Shown here one piece after another: positions 6,578 to 13,245 of a DNA stretch of 22,752 bases. Position numbers and translations under genes: made by a program. Source of the DNA: Apopatocola sp963628785 (GTDB lineage Bacteria; Bacillota; Clostridia; Oscillospirales; Oscillospiraceae). How positions within the stretch are numbered: position 1 is the stretch's first letter; every line of letters begins with the position of its first letter. A model generated the notes under the pieces. It saw only the letters and a program-made list of their open reading frames with translations, ran no database searches and had not been told where the DNA came from. The DNA lies in NCBI GenBank assembly GCA_963628785.1, contig CAVGGQ010000029.1:1-22752 (forward strand). Direction: 5' to 3'.

Positions 6578-7456
6578 TCAGTATTCGACCGGCGTGTCGA
6601 AAGGCTGCTCGAGAATTTCCGGATTTTCCAGGATCTTCTGCAGAAGGTGCACCGTGCCGGAGTAATAGAAGCCGTCGCCGATGCGCTCATCAATGGTAAG
6701 ACCGAGACCGATGACCGGACGAACGGAATAACTGCCGTCTGCATGCCATTCGGGTGCCAGACGCTTCTTGCCGATAACGCAGAAGAACGAGTTAGTGCCC
6801 CAGTTGTTCAGATGGTGATAGCCGCTCTGCAGACCGATGGAGCCGAGGTTCGTGAGAAAAATGGAGGAGTAGTTCGGGTCGGCCTTGATGAGCTCATGGG
6901 GCACCTTGCCGCGGCGGTCAAGGGCAAAGAGAATTTTCACGGCGAGCTTCAGAGCCCAGTGCGGCAGCTTCATAAACTTATCCATGAAGTCGTTGGAGTT
7001 GTCCTTGACATCGTCGCGGCGGCACTGATAGATCTCCTCGAGAATGGAGGTGTGCATCGTGTCGATTGTGTCCTTCGCACCGTAGTGCTTGTAGGCCAGT
7101 CCCTCTTCGGAGGTGTCGGCAAAGTGCTTTTTCACGACAAACGAGACGGAAATATGGTTGCGCATATATATGCGGTTGCCGGCGATGAAGCGGTTCATGC
7201 GCGGGCGCAGCACAAAGCACTTGATGAGCGCCGCCATGATGACCTGAAAATAATTGTACTTGTCCTTTTCCAGCCCCTCGTTTTTCTTGGCGAGGTAAGC
7301 CTCGATCGGACGCAGGTCGACCGTCTGCTGAATGTAGGCCTCGCTGTCGGCGCGGCTGGGAAACAGATAGGCCATAAAACGGTTCATGGACGGTACTTCA
7401 TCCTTCAGCAGGTATCCGTCAAAGCGGTCGCCGCGCTGTTTCTTTCGCTCTTCCAT
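6578..7456 (-). CDS. 2-oxoacid dehydrogenase E2 acyltransferase-like protein lacking the catalytic His
   Basis: A 292-aa protein with the fold of the E2/chloramphenicol acetyltransferase catalytic domain. The diagnostic C-terminal part is SSIFLTNLGSIGLQSGYHH (197-215), NSFFCVIG (222-229) and GLTIDERIGDG (252-262). In true E2 enzymes the last motif reads DHR-x2-DG and the His is the catalytic base. Here that residue is Glu257 (codon GAG), while Asp261 and Gly262 are kept. There is no lipoyl or peripheral-subunit-binding domain, and no E1 or E3 gene nearby. It probably forms a trimer like its relatives, but either uses a different mechanism or only binds an acyl-CoA (inference). The ATG at 7456 follows GGAGGG. 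It is the first gene of an operon with the acyl-CoA synthetase, whose product could be its ligand. Confidence 0.85.
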   Translation of the reverse strand: MEERKKQRGDRFDGYLLKDEVPSMNRFMAYLFPSRADSEAYIQQTVDLRPIEAYLAKKNEGLEKDKYNYFQVIMAALIKCFVLRPRMNRFIAGNRIYMRNHISVSFVVKKHFADTSEEGLAYKHYGAKDTIDTMHTSILEEIYQCRRDDVKDNSNDFMDKFMKLPHWALKLAVKILFALDRRGKVPHELIKADPNYSSIFLTNLGSIGLQSGYHHLNNWGTNSFFCVIGKKRLAPEWHADGSYSVRPVIGLGLTIDERIGDGFYYSGTVHLLQKILENPEILEQPFDTPVEY

Positions 7457-7504
7457 ACAAAAACCCTCCGTCTGAAATTACATAAAGAATTAAATGCATT
7501 GTAC

Positions 7505-7533
7505 AGTATATAACCACCGGGCAAAAAATGCAA
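7505..7533 (-). promoter_or_regulatory. Promoter of the E2-like/acyl-CoA synthetase operon
   Basis: On the minus strand TTGCAT (7533-7528) and TATACT (7510-7505) are separated by 17 bp, with the GGAGGG RBS and ATG about 45 nt downstream. The stretch from 7534 to 7594 holds nothing else recognisable. Confidence 0.7.
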
Positions 7534-7594
7534 AGACTATTTTTCTTTTTTGTTGTGAACGCCGGATTTTTATGGACTCCGACAGAAAAAGCAC

Positions 7595-7638
7595 GAAAAA
7601 ACAGCGGAGACTCTCTCTTTTTCTGAGACAGTCTCCGC
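7595..7638 (-). terminator. Rho-independent terminator of the B12-type ECF operon
   Basis: A 9-bp GC-rich stem (7604-7612 with 7630-7638) encloses a 17-nt loop and is followed on the minus strand by TGTTTTTTCG. It begins 6 nt after the stop codon of the second EcfT gene. Confidence 0.85.
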
Positions 7639-7643
7639 AAACT

Positions 7644-8534
7644 TTATTCGCTCAGGCACGCTTCCCTTGCCTTGCGGAAGGCGTACTCCCGGCGGTACTC
7701 CAAGCCCATGGGCAGCAGGCACAGCAGCGCGTAGCCGACGGCCGCAGCGAAGCCGAGACCGGTGAGCGGCTTCCAAAGGATCACCGGATCATAGAACATC
7801 TCCGTCACACCGAGGATGACGCCCATGGCGATAAAGATGATGCCGCAGAACATGCCGATCACAAAGGCGCGGTCATGGTCATCGAAACGGTAGATGGAAA
7901 ATGCCGTGCGTCCGCGCAGACGGCTCCCGCGGCTTTTCATGGAGTCCGACTCGAGCGCGAGCGCCTGGATCATCCATGTGATGAGCATCGAGAAAATGCG
8001 AAGCGCGTGGCCGCACCGCTCGAAAATGTTTCCCTGATCGGTCCCTTTCCCGATGCCCTTCTGCGCCAGGTTGATGCGCCGCGCTTCAAGTGTCAGCCGC
8101 GGCACGAGCCGCAGCAAAACGGTGAGAAAGAGCGAGAGATGCGGGCTGACCCTTCCGAAAAGATACACGACCTTGTCGCTCGACACCACGCGGAAAAGGC
8201 TACCGCACCACATGCATACCGCCGCCGCGCGAAGCCCGAGCACGAGCCCATACACCAGACTCTCGACCGTCATGTTGTTGCCGACAAAATTCTGCCGCAG
8301 CACAGTCACACCGAAGTGGTGGTAGCTCGCATAGTAAAGCGCGAATGCGGCTGCGAGCGGGAGCAGAATGAGATCGAACACCGGACCGCCCTTCCCGCTG
8401 CGTTTCACATTGTACGCGCCTGCGCACAAAAGGGCAATTACGAGGAAAACCGGATGGTCAAAGGTCGCCGCACCGTACAGCACGGCGGCATAGAAGATGA
8501 AGTTGACAGCCGGATGGTAGCTCTCAAAGCCCAT
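7644..8534 (-). CDS. ECF transporter T component (second EcfT)
   Basis: A 296-aa polytopic membrane protein of the EcfT/CbiQ family. EcfT spans the membrane and couples ATPase movement to the substrate-binding S component. It starts with the family-like HPAVNFIFYAAVLYG segment, and hydrophobic segments continue to about residue 145. The cytoplasmic coupling region includes RLVPRLTLEARRINLAQKG (142-160) and SMKSRG (198-203), corresponding to the Ala-Arg-Gly-type coupling helices that dock on the ATPases. The ATG at 8534 overlaps the stop of the S-component gene by 11 bp and has GGGGGAA upstream, so translation is coupled. It is the last gene of the operon. The operon already has one EcfT, so this is an additional, diverged copy rather than a replacement. 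Confidence 0.88.
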   Translation of the reverse strand: MGFESYHPAVNFIFYAAVLYGAATFDHPVFLVIALLCAGAYNVKRSGKGGPVFDLILLPLAAAFALYYASYHHFGVTVLRQNFVGNNMTVESLVYGLVLGLRAAAVCMWCGSLFRVVSSDKVVYLFGRVSPHLSLFLTVLLRLVPRLTLEARRINLAQKGIGKGTDQGNIFERCGHALRIFSMLITWMIQALALESDSMKSRGSRLRGRTAFSIYRFDDHDRAFVIGMFCGIIFIAMGVILGVTEMFYDPVILWKPLTGLGFAAAVGYALLCLLPMGLEYRREYAFRKAREACLSE

Positions 8535-9231
8535 CGTCTTCCCCCATTCCGTACTGCAGCTTCACGCGGTCGAGCTTTTCGAGCAGCGGTTTGCCGAAGA
8601 GGATCATGGTGAGCGCCGTACAGATGCCCTGACTTATGTTAACCGGAAAACCGGACACATACAGCGGCCAGGCTGTCTGCGCGTTGATGACGGGCAGCGT
8701 GAGGAATACGCTGCAGGTGTCGAGCAGCGGCCCTACGAACAGCACCATCGCAAAAAATCCGAACACCGCCATAACGACCAATTTTCGCTGCAGGCGCCCT
8801 TTGGCAAAGAGAAAGCCCGCGAGCATGCCGCCCGCACCGTAGGCGAACATCTGCCATGGCGTGTAGGCACCCTGCCCGTAGAAAAGGTTGCTTGCAAAAG
8901 CGCCGATTGCACCGACCATGAACCCGGTTTCCGGCCCGAAGGCGATGCCGGAGAGCATGATAATGGCGAAGATGGCCTTGAAATTCGGAATGGGGATCAC
9001 CACGCGCGCCGCCACCGCGAGCGCGGAGAGCACCGCAATGACCACCAGCTCCCGTGCCTGCGGCTTGCGGTTTTCAAAGGCCAGCAGAAACGGAATGAGA
9101 ATTTCGATGATCACGGCCGTGGCGATGAGGTAGTATTTCTGTCCCGAAAGATACCGCCCGAAATACAGCGTCGCCGGGATCACGAGCAGGAACATGATGA
9201 GCGTGAGAATATGCGAACGCTTGATCTTCAT
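8524..9231 (-). CDS. ECF transporter S component (probable cobalamin/corrinoid)
   Basis: A 235-aa integral membrane protein with about six or seven hydrophobic segments, matching ECF S components. These bind the vitamin in the membrane and hand it inward when the EcfT/A module topples them. The most conserved-looking stretch is the central IPNFKAIFAIIMLSGIAFGP (81-100), followed by GFMVGAIGAFASNLFYGQG (103-121) and the helix MFAYGAGGMLAGFL (128-141). The specificity is not readable from the protein alone; cobalamin or a precursor is inferred from the riboswitch and the transcobalamin-like DUF4430 gene in the same operon. ATG at 9231 is chosen because it overlaps the TGA of the ATPase gene (ATGA) and has AAGGGGAC upstream; a longer in-frame start at 9291 lacks this context. 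Confidence 0.87.
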   Translation of the reverse strand: MKIKRSHILTLIMFLLVIPATLYFGRYLSGQKYYLIATAVIIEILIPFLLAFENRKPQARELVVIAVLSALAVAARVVIPIPNFKAIFAIIMLSGIAFGPETGFMVGAIGAFASNLFYGQGAYTPWQMFAYGAGGMLAGFLFAKGRLQRKLVVMAVFGFFAMVLFVGPLLDTCSVFLTLPVINAQTAWPLYVSGFPVNISQGICTALTMILFGKPLLEKLDRVKLQYGMGEDDGL

Positions 9232-10886
9232 TTTTCCGTCCCCTTGTTTGCTCGGTAAAGCTCGATGACATCCTCTGCCGTCACGGCGCACTCGAACACA
9301 TGGCGGCTCATGCGGTGCGCGGCCGTGGTGTAAAAGCTGTTGCTGCCGAAGAAACTCCGCGGCGTGTCCGTTGTAAGGACCTGCCCGTCAAAGAACATGG
9401 ACACGAGATCGGCGTACCGCGCGCAGAACTCCACATCGTGGGACACCATAACAACGGTGATGCCCTGCGCCTTGAGATCGCGGAGGATCTGTGCGAATGT
9501 TTCTTTGAAAAAGCTGTCGATGCCCTTCGTGGGCTCGTCGAGCAGCAGGATCTTCGGCTCGGTGAGGAGCACTTTTGCGAGAGCGCAGCGCTGCTGTTCG
9601 CCGCCGGAGAGGTCGTAGGGATGCGAATCGAGCAGCTCCGTGATCTGGCAGAGCTCAGCGGTCTTTTCGATCTTTCCGCTGTCCTTCGTCATCTCACCGA
9701 AATCCTCGCGCACCGTCTTCTTCACAAAGAGGCTCTTGGGATCCTGCGGGAGCATGGCGAGGCATCCGCGGAAGAGATCCTTGGCTTTATACTGCTCGAA
9801 GGGCTTTCCGAACAGCTTCACCTTGCCGCGGTAGGGGCGGCAGATGCCGCATATGGCTTTGAGCGTCGTGGATTTTCCCGCACCGTTGCCGCCGAGAATG
9901 GCGTAGATCTTTCCGACCGGTATCTCCGCGGACACGCCCCGCAGAATGTCCGGACTGTCCTTTTCGTAGCGGAACCAGAGCTCCTTGAGCGAGAGCGCAC
10001 TTTCCCCATCTTCCGCCGGAGCGGATGCCGGCAGAGAACGGCACGCGGCGCCCTCCGGGAACTCGCGGCTCAGCCAGCTGCGTCCCTGCCGTACGGTCAG
10101 CGGAGCGGCGCCCTCACATCCGGCACCGTAATAGACGCGCACCGGTGTGGGCATCGCGGAAAACATCGGATTTTTCTTCTCAAAGAGCCGACGGCCCACA
10201 TCGGCGGGCGCGCCGTCGGCAATGATGCGGCCGCCGTCCATAACGACCGCACGGTCGGCGTAGGGGAAAATATCCTCAAGACGGTGCTCGGTGATGATGA
10301 CCGTTGTGCCGAGCTCCGTGTTGATCTTGCGCACGGTATTGAGAAAATCGCTTGCGGCGATGGGATCAAGCTGGCTCGTCGGCTCATCGAGAATGAGCAC
10401 CTCCGGCTGTATCGCCATGATGGAGGCAAGGTTGAGGAGCTGCTTCTGTCCGCCGGAGAGCTCCGCCACATTGCGGTGAAACCAGTCCTGAATGCCGAAA
10501 TAGCACGCCATTTCCGCCACGCGCGAGCGCATGGCCGTCTGCTCGCAGCCGAGCGACTCCAGACCGAACGCAAGCTCGTGCCACACTTTGTCGGTGACGA
10601 TCTGGTCATCGGGATTTTGCATGACAAATCCGATTTTCGATGCCTGATCGCGGTCGGAAACCTCCTTCAGCGGCTTGCCGTTAAAGAAAATCTCGCCGCT
10701 CCGCTTGCCGTTCGGCGTGAGAACGGTCTTCAGGTGGCGCAGCAGCGTACTCTTGCCGCTGCCGGAGCGTCCGCACAGCACGAGAAACTCCCCGCGCTCC
10801 ACGGAGAGCGTCACATTCTCCAGAGATTTTCTGCCCTTCGCTGCGGCGTAGGAGAATGTCAGATCTTGGATATCGAAATGTGCCAT
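9228..10886 (-). CDS. ECF transporter double ATPase (fused EcfA-EcfA')
   Basis: A 552-aa protein with two complete ABC ATPase domains that power an ECF vitamin transporter on the cytoplasmic side. Domain 1 has Walker A GRSGSGKST (39-47), Q-loop MQNPDDQIV (89-97), signature LSGGQ (143-147), Walker B VLILDEPTS (163-171) and H-loop His201. Domain 2 has Walker A GGNGAGKST (332-340), Q381, LSGGEQQ (427-433), Walker B ILLLDEPTK (446-454) and His483. A linker of about 50 residues (near 245-295) joins them, and about 40 residues extend past domain 2. Most ECF systems use two separate ATPase genes, so the fusion fixes a heterodimer-like pair. ATG at 10886 follows AAGGAGG and overlaps the first EcfT gene by 28 bp; longer in-frame starts only read through that gene. 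Confidence 0.95.
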   Translation of the reverse strand: MAHFDIQDLTFSYAAAKGRKSLENVTLSVERGEFLVLCGRSGSGKSTLLRHLKTVLTPNGKRSGEIFFNGKPLKEVSDRDQASKIGFVMQNPDDQIVTDKVWHELAFGLESLGCEQTAMRSRVAEMACYFGIQDWFHRNVAELSGGQKQLLNLASIMAIQPEVLILDEPTSQLDPIAASDFLNTVRKINTELGTTVIITEHRLEDIFPYADRAVVMDGGRIIADGAPADVGRRLFEKKNPMFSAMPTPVRVYYGAGCEGAAPLTVRQGRSWLSREFPEGAACRSLPASAPAEDGESALSLKELWFRYEKDSPDILRGVSAEIPVGKIYAILGGNGAGKSTTLKAICGICRPYRGKVKLFGKPFEQYKAKDLFRGCLAMLPQDPKSLFVKKTVREDFGEMTKDSGKIEKTAELCQITELLDSHPYDLSGGEQQRCALAKVLLTEPKILLLDEPTKGIDSFFKETFAQILRDLKAQGITVVMVSHDVEFCARYADLVSMFFDGQVLTTDTPRSFFGSNSFYTTAAHRMSRHVFECAVTAEDVIELYRANKGTEK

Positions 10887-11737
10887 TGCACGGCCTCCTT
10901 CAGGTGTAAAACGGTGGGGATGAGAAGATACGCCGCATACGAAGCGAACCCGAGAATGCGGATCTCCCCGACAGGCGCAATATAAAATGTTGGTGTATAA
11001 GTGGCGACCGTGTCGCCGAAAAGGACGGCGAGCAGCAGAAGCACCGCTTCGCAGCCCAGCAGCAGCCAATCGCTTCCGGTCATCGAATAGAGCATGAAGC
11101 CGGTTCGCCGCCCGGTGCCGTAGCCGCGGCTCTTCATGGAATCCGCCGTCTGAATGCTGCCCTCCAGCGCCCACGATGTGAGCGCACCGAGAACGGTGAG
11201 CCCCTCCGTGAGCTTCACGGCTTTTCCGCCGTCGGACTGATCCATCCCGATCGAACGGCGCGCCCCGGCGATCTGCTTCGCTTTCCGCAGAAAGCACGGG
11301 ATCATCCGCAAAACCATGACAAGCAGCAGCGAGAGCACGGGAATGAGATTCCCGAAGAGCGCCGTAAATTTATCTCCGGTCAGCACGGCATTGTAGCAGC
11401 CGAACCAGAGCATCATTTCCACAAAGATCGACGCAATGGCTGCGCCGTACAGAAGTGCCTCCAGCGTGTACGGACGATCCCAATAGGTGAAGAGCACCGT
11501 GCTGCCGTATCGGTTGAAGAGCGGGTTGACAGCTGTGAGGACAAGAAAGAGCGGCAGCAGACCAAGGATCATCTTCCAACCCTTTGCCCCGTTCAAGAGC
11601 AGATAATAGCTCCCGCCGCAGAGAATGCCCGCGAGCAGATAGAGCGGATGCTGAATGATGACCGCCCCGACGATCGCTCCGGCAAAGAAGACAAAATTCA
11701 CGGCCGGATGCTGTTTGGAAAAGGCATCCGTTCTCAC
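10859..11737 (-). CDS. ECF transporter T component (first EcfT)
   Basis: A 292-aa EcfT/CbiQ-family membrane protein. It begins with HPAVNFVFFAGAIVG (10-24), has several membrane segments up to about residue 150, a cytoplasmic coupling helix region RKAKQIAGARRSIGMDQ (151-167) and a second coupling motif TADSMKSRGYG (197-207), then two C-terminal membrane segments. The start is GTG at 11737, overlapping the stop of the DUF4430 gene as GTGA, with GGGAG about 9 nt upstream. The long in-frame extension beyond it only reads through that gene. It is paralogous to the last gene of the operon: both share HPAVNF near the N-terminus and SMKSRG in the coupling region, but are otherwise well diverged. Confidence 0.9.
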   Translation of the reverse strand: MRTDAFSKQHPAVNFVFFAGAIVGAVIIQHPLYLLAGILCGGSYYLLLNGAKGWKMILGLLPLFLVLTAVNPLFNRYGSTVLFTYWDRPYTLEALLYGAAIASIFVEMMLWFGCYNAVLTGDKFTALFGNLIPVLSLLLVMVLRMIPCFLRKAKQIAGARRSIGMDQSDGGKAVKLTEGLTVLGALTSWALEGSIQTADSMKSRGYGTGRRTGFMLYSMTGSDWLLLGCEAVLLLLAVLFGDTVATYTPTFYIAPVGEIRILGFASYAAYLLIPTVLHLKEAVQWHISISKI

Positions 11738-12324
11738 TCCGAATCTCCCATCCACACTTCGCCCACATCCGCGCCGAGACCGTTGCAGGTGTAGCACCAC
11801 ACGATCTCCTCGCCGCCCTCGAGCTTGTAGGCGGAGCAGCCGTAGTTCGGGAACCACTCGTTTATCTTGTACATCCATCCGGATTCCGGCCCGCAGTCGA
11901 ATTCGTAAAGATGGTTGATGCCTTCGATATAGTAGCTGCTGTAAAGCGGCGTCCAGCTGAACTCCAGCTGGATGTCGGCCGCCGTACACGCCCGCTGCAG
12001 CACCTCGAACACCGTTTCGCCGTCCGCAAACGACACGGTCGTCACGGGCAAGATCACGGCGTCCTTCGGGACATAGGGTGCTTTTTCCTCTTCAAGGTCA
12101 TCAAGATTATCGAGTATCGTATCGCACACAATGGTGATGTTGCAGGTCTTGTCCTGCCCGTCAACGAGAACCGCGTTATTCTCGAGCTCATGGATATGGT
12201 ATTGGCTGCCGATGCCCGTATTGTCCGCCGAGCGCAGCCCGAGCGCCAGACTCACGCCTCCGACCGCCAGCAAAACGATGATCGCGACCATGATCAGATT
12301 CGCTTTTTTATTTCTCTTCTTCAC
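11734..12324 (-). CDS. Membrane-anchored DUF4430 (transcobalamin-like) protein
   Basis: A 196-aa protein with an N-terminal positively charged stretch and one membrane segment (about 9-31), then an extracytoplasmic domain. The C-terminal part (about 97-180) matches DUF4430, a domain related to the beta-domain of transcobalamin and intrinsic factor: FADGETVFEVLQRAC (99-113), YYIEGINHLYEFDCG (131-145), SGWMYKINEWFPN (148-160) and EEIVWCYTC (172-180). It carries many cysteines outside the membrane. There is no lipobox, so it is anchored by the helix. The probable role is to capture corrinoid at the cell surface for the ECF importer encoded next; this is inferred from the domain and the B12 riboswitch. 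The start is GTG at 12324, with GGAGGGG 6 nt upstream just after the attenuator terminator. Confidence 0.85.
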   Translation of the reverse strand: MKKRNKKANLIMVAIIVLLAVGGVSLALGLRSADNTGIGSQYHIHELENNAVLVDGQDKTCNITIVCDTILDNLDDLEEEKAPYVPKDAVILPVTTVSFADGETVFEVLQRACTAADIQLEFSWTPLYSSYYIEGINHLYEFDCGPESGWMYKINEWFPNYGCSAYKLEGGEEIVWCYTCNGLGADVGEVWMGDSE

Positions 12325-12340
12325 AGTGATCCCCTCCGAT

Positions 12341-12384
12341 GAAAAGAAAAAGGCCGCGCAGACAGATGCCCTGCCTGCGTGACC
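12341..12384 (-). terminator. Riboswitch expression-platform terminator
   Basis: A GC-rich hairpin (12352-12365 with 12371-12384; 13 of 14 positions paired with two wobbles, 5-nt loop) is followed on the minus strand by TTTTTCTTTTC. It lies between the cobalamin aptamer and the RBS of the first gene, so it fits a transcription-attenuation platform. The competing anti-terminator pairing is not obvious to me. Confidence 0.85.
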
Positions 12385-12439
12385 GTACTTTTCATTTCCT
12401 GCCTTACATATGCTCCGTTTCAGGGGCACGCTCCGGCTC

Positions 12440-12641
12440 TCACACATGGTCGGTATTCTGACTCGTGCGTCTTGAAGATCATGATCTTCTCCGCCGGTAC
12501 CCCGCCTTCTCGGGTCACCCCAATGACCGGATCTCTCCGAAAAGGTACAGACATACGCACATACAGCTACGGGTATAGTTCCGGATTCTGACCGGATTCC
12601 CTGATCTCCTCCGCCCGCCCCGGGCAAAGGGACACCATGCA
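12440..12641 (-). ncRNA. Cobalamin (AdoCbl-type) riboswitch aptamer
   Basis: Read on the minus strand, the conserved core GGGAATCCGGTCAGAATCCGG then ACTATACCCGTAGCTGTA (about 12602-12562) matches the cobalamin riboswitch consensus (AGGGAA..CCGGTG.AAATCCGG..ACGG.CCCGC.ACTGT). The B12 box appears as GAGTCAGAATACCGACCATG (12464-12445). The closing P1 stem can form from GCATGG (12640-12635) and CCATGT (12449-12444). A 16-nt palindrome GAAGATCATGATCTTC (12489-12474) forms an internal stem. Cobalamin binding is expected to favour the downstream terminator and shut off the ECF operon. Confidence 0.92.
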
Positions 12642-12660
12642 GCATTCAATTGTGACTCAT

Positions 12661-12689
12661 ATTATAAACAGAAGTCCGATCGTTGTCAA
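12661..12689 (-). promoter_or_regulatory. Promoter of the B12-type ECF operon
   Basis: A full consensus promoter on the minus strand: TTGACA (12689-12684), 17 bp, TATAAT (12666-12661). The predicted start near 12654 places the whole aptamer in the transcript. Confidence 0.85.
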
Positions 12690-12690
12690 T

Positions 12691-12724
12691 CGCCGCCTTG
12701 CCGCAAAAAACCGCCGCCTTGCCG
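12691..12724. repeat. 13-bp direct repeat flanking the terminator T-run
   Basis: CGCCGCCTTGCCG occurs at 12691-12703 and again at 12712-12724. The second copy forms one arm of the SGNH-operon terminator; the first touches the -35 of the B12 promoter. It looks like a small local duplication. Confidence 0.55.
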
Positions 12725-12743
12725 GTAAAGATCGGCGTGGCGG
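12705..12743 (-). terminator. Terminator of the SGNH hydrolase/DUF4358 operon
   Basis: On the minus strand CCGCC and GCCG arms pair with CGGC and GGCGG around an 8-nt loop (two internal mismatches), followed by T6 at 12710-12705. It lies 22 nt after the DUF4358 stop codon and just before the B12-operon promoter. Confidence 0.75.
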
Positions 12744-12764
12744 AGGCTCTTTTACGGAGTGCTT

Positions 12765-13229
12765 TTATTCGTACTGCTCCACGATCGCGTTGGCGCTGTC
12801 GCTGTCGGAGCAGACGACGGCGACCACATAGTTGCCGATCGCCTTGACGGCGGCGTTTTCGAGGCTCATGGCGGCGGCGGGGCCGTAGCTCTTGTAGGCT
12901 TCAATCTTATCCGCAATGAAGCTCTGCAGCGTGGAGAGCAGACGCTCCGCCGCGGCGGAATCGACCGCCTCAAAGATCACGATCTGTTCGGCGGTGGCCG
13001 CCGTGCCGCAGTAGACGAGCGCACTCGTATAGTCGGCGGTGTCCACACCGTAGTAGGCGGGAATAACGGCGGCATCGAGCTGACTGAGACTGTCGGTGAA
13101 GGAAGCGTTCGCAAGAAGGTCGTCGGCAAGAGCCTGCGGATCCATCGCCTTTTTAGAGCTGCCGCCGCAGCCGCACAGGGCGGACGCGAGGCAGAGAACG
13201 GCGAGCAGTACGGCAAGAGTTTTTTTCAT
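12765..13229 (-). CDS. DUF4358 family lipoprotein
   Basis: A 154-aa secreted lipoprotein. The N-terminus is a short signal peptide (MKKTLAVLLAVLCLASALCG) ending in an LCGC lipobox, so Cys21 would be lipidated after cleavage. The mature part has DPQALADDLL (about 30-39), a YYGVD element (59-63), and the C-terminal NYVVAVVCSDSDSAN (133-147), which fit DUF4358, a clostridial family of unknown function. This family is often found next to SGNH hydrolases and membrane-bound O-acyltransferases, which suggests a role in envelope polymer acylation (established context, inferred function). The ATG at 13229 has GAGG upstream and lies 16 bp after the SGNH gene, in the same operon. Confidence 0.8.
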   Translation of the reverse strand: MKKTLAVLLAVLCLASALCGCGGSSKKAMDPQALADDLLANASFTDSLSQLDAAVIPAYYGVDTADYTSALVYCGTAATAEQIVIFEAVDSAAAERLLSTLQSFIADKIEAYKSYGPAAAMSLENAAVKAIGNYVVAVVCSDSDSANAIVEQYE

Positions 13230-13245
13230 GGGATTACCTCATTTC

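Noticed and set aside
4938..6665. Long plus-strand ORF antisense to the acyl-CoA synthetase (575 codons)
   Set aside because: Same codon-bias effect; the sense strand has all ANL motifs and an RBS, the antisense does not.
9300..10985. Long plus-strand ORF antisense to the ECF ATPase (561 codons)
   Set aside because: The sense frame has two full sets of ABC motifs; the antisense product is His/Glu/Arg-rich without domains.
12474..12489. 16-nt palindrome GAAGATCATGATCTTC as a protein operator
   Set aside because: It lies inside the cobalamin aptamer between the core and the B12 box and is better explained as an RNA stem.
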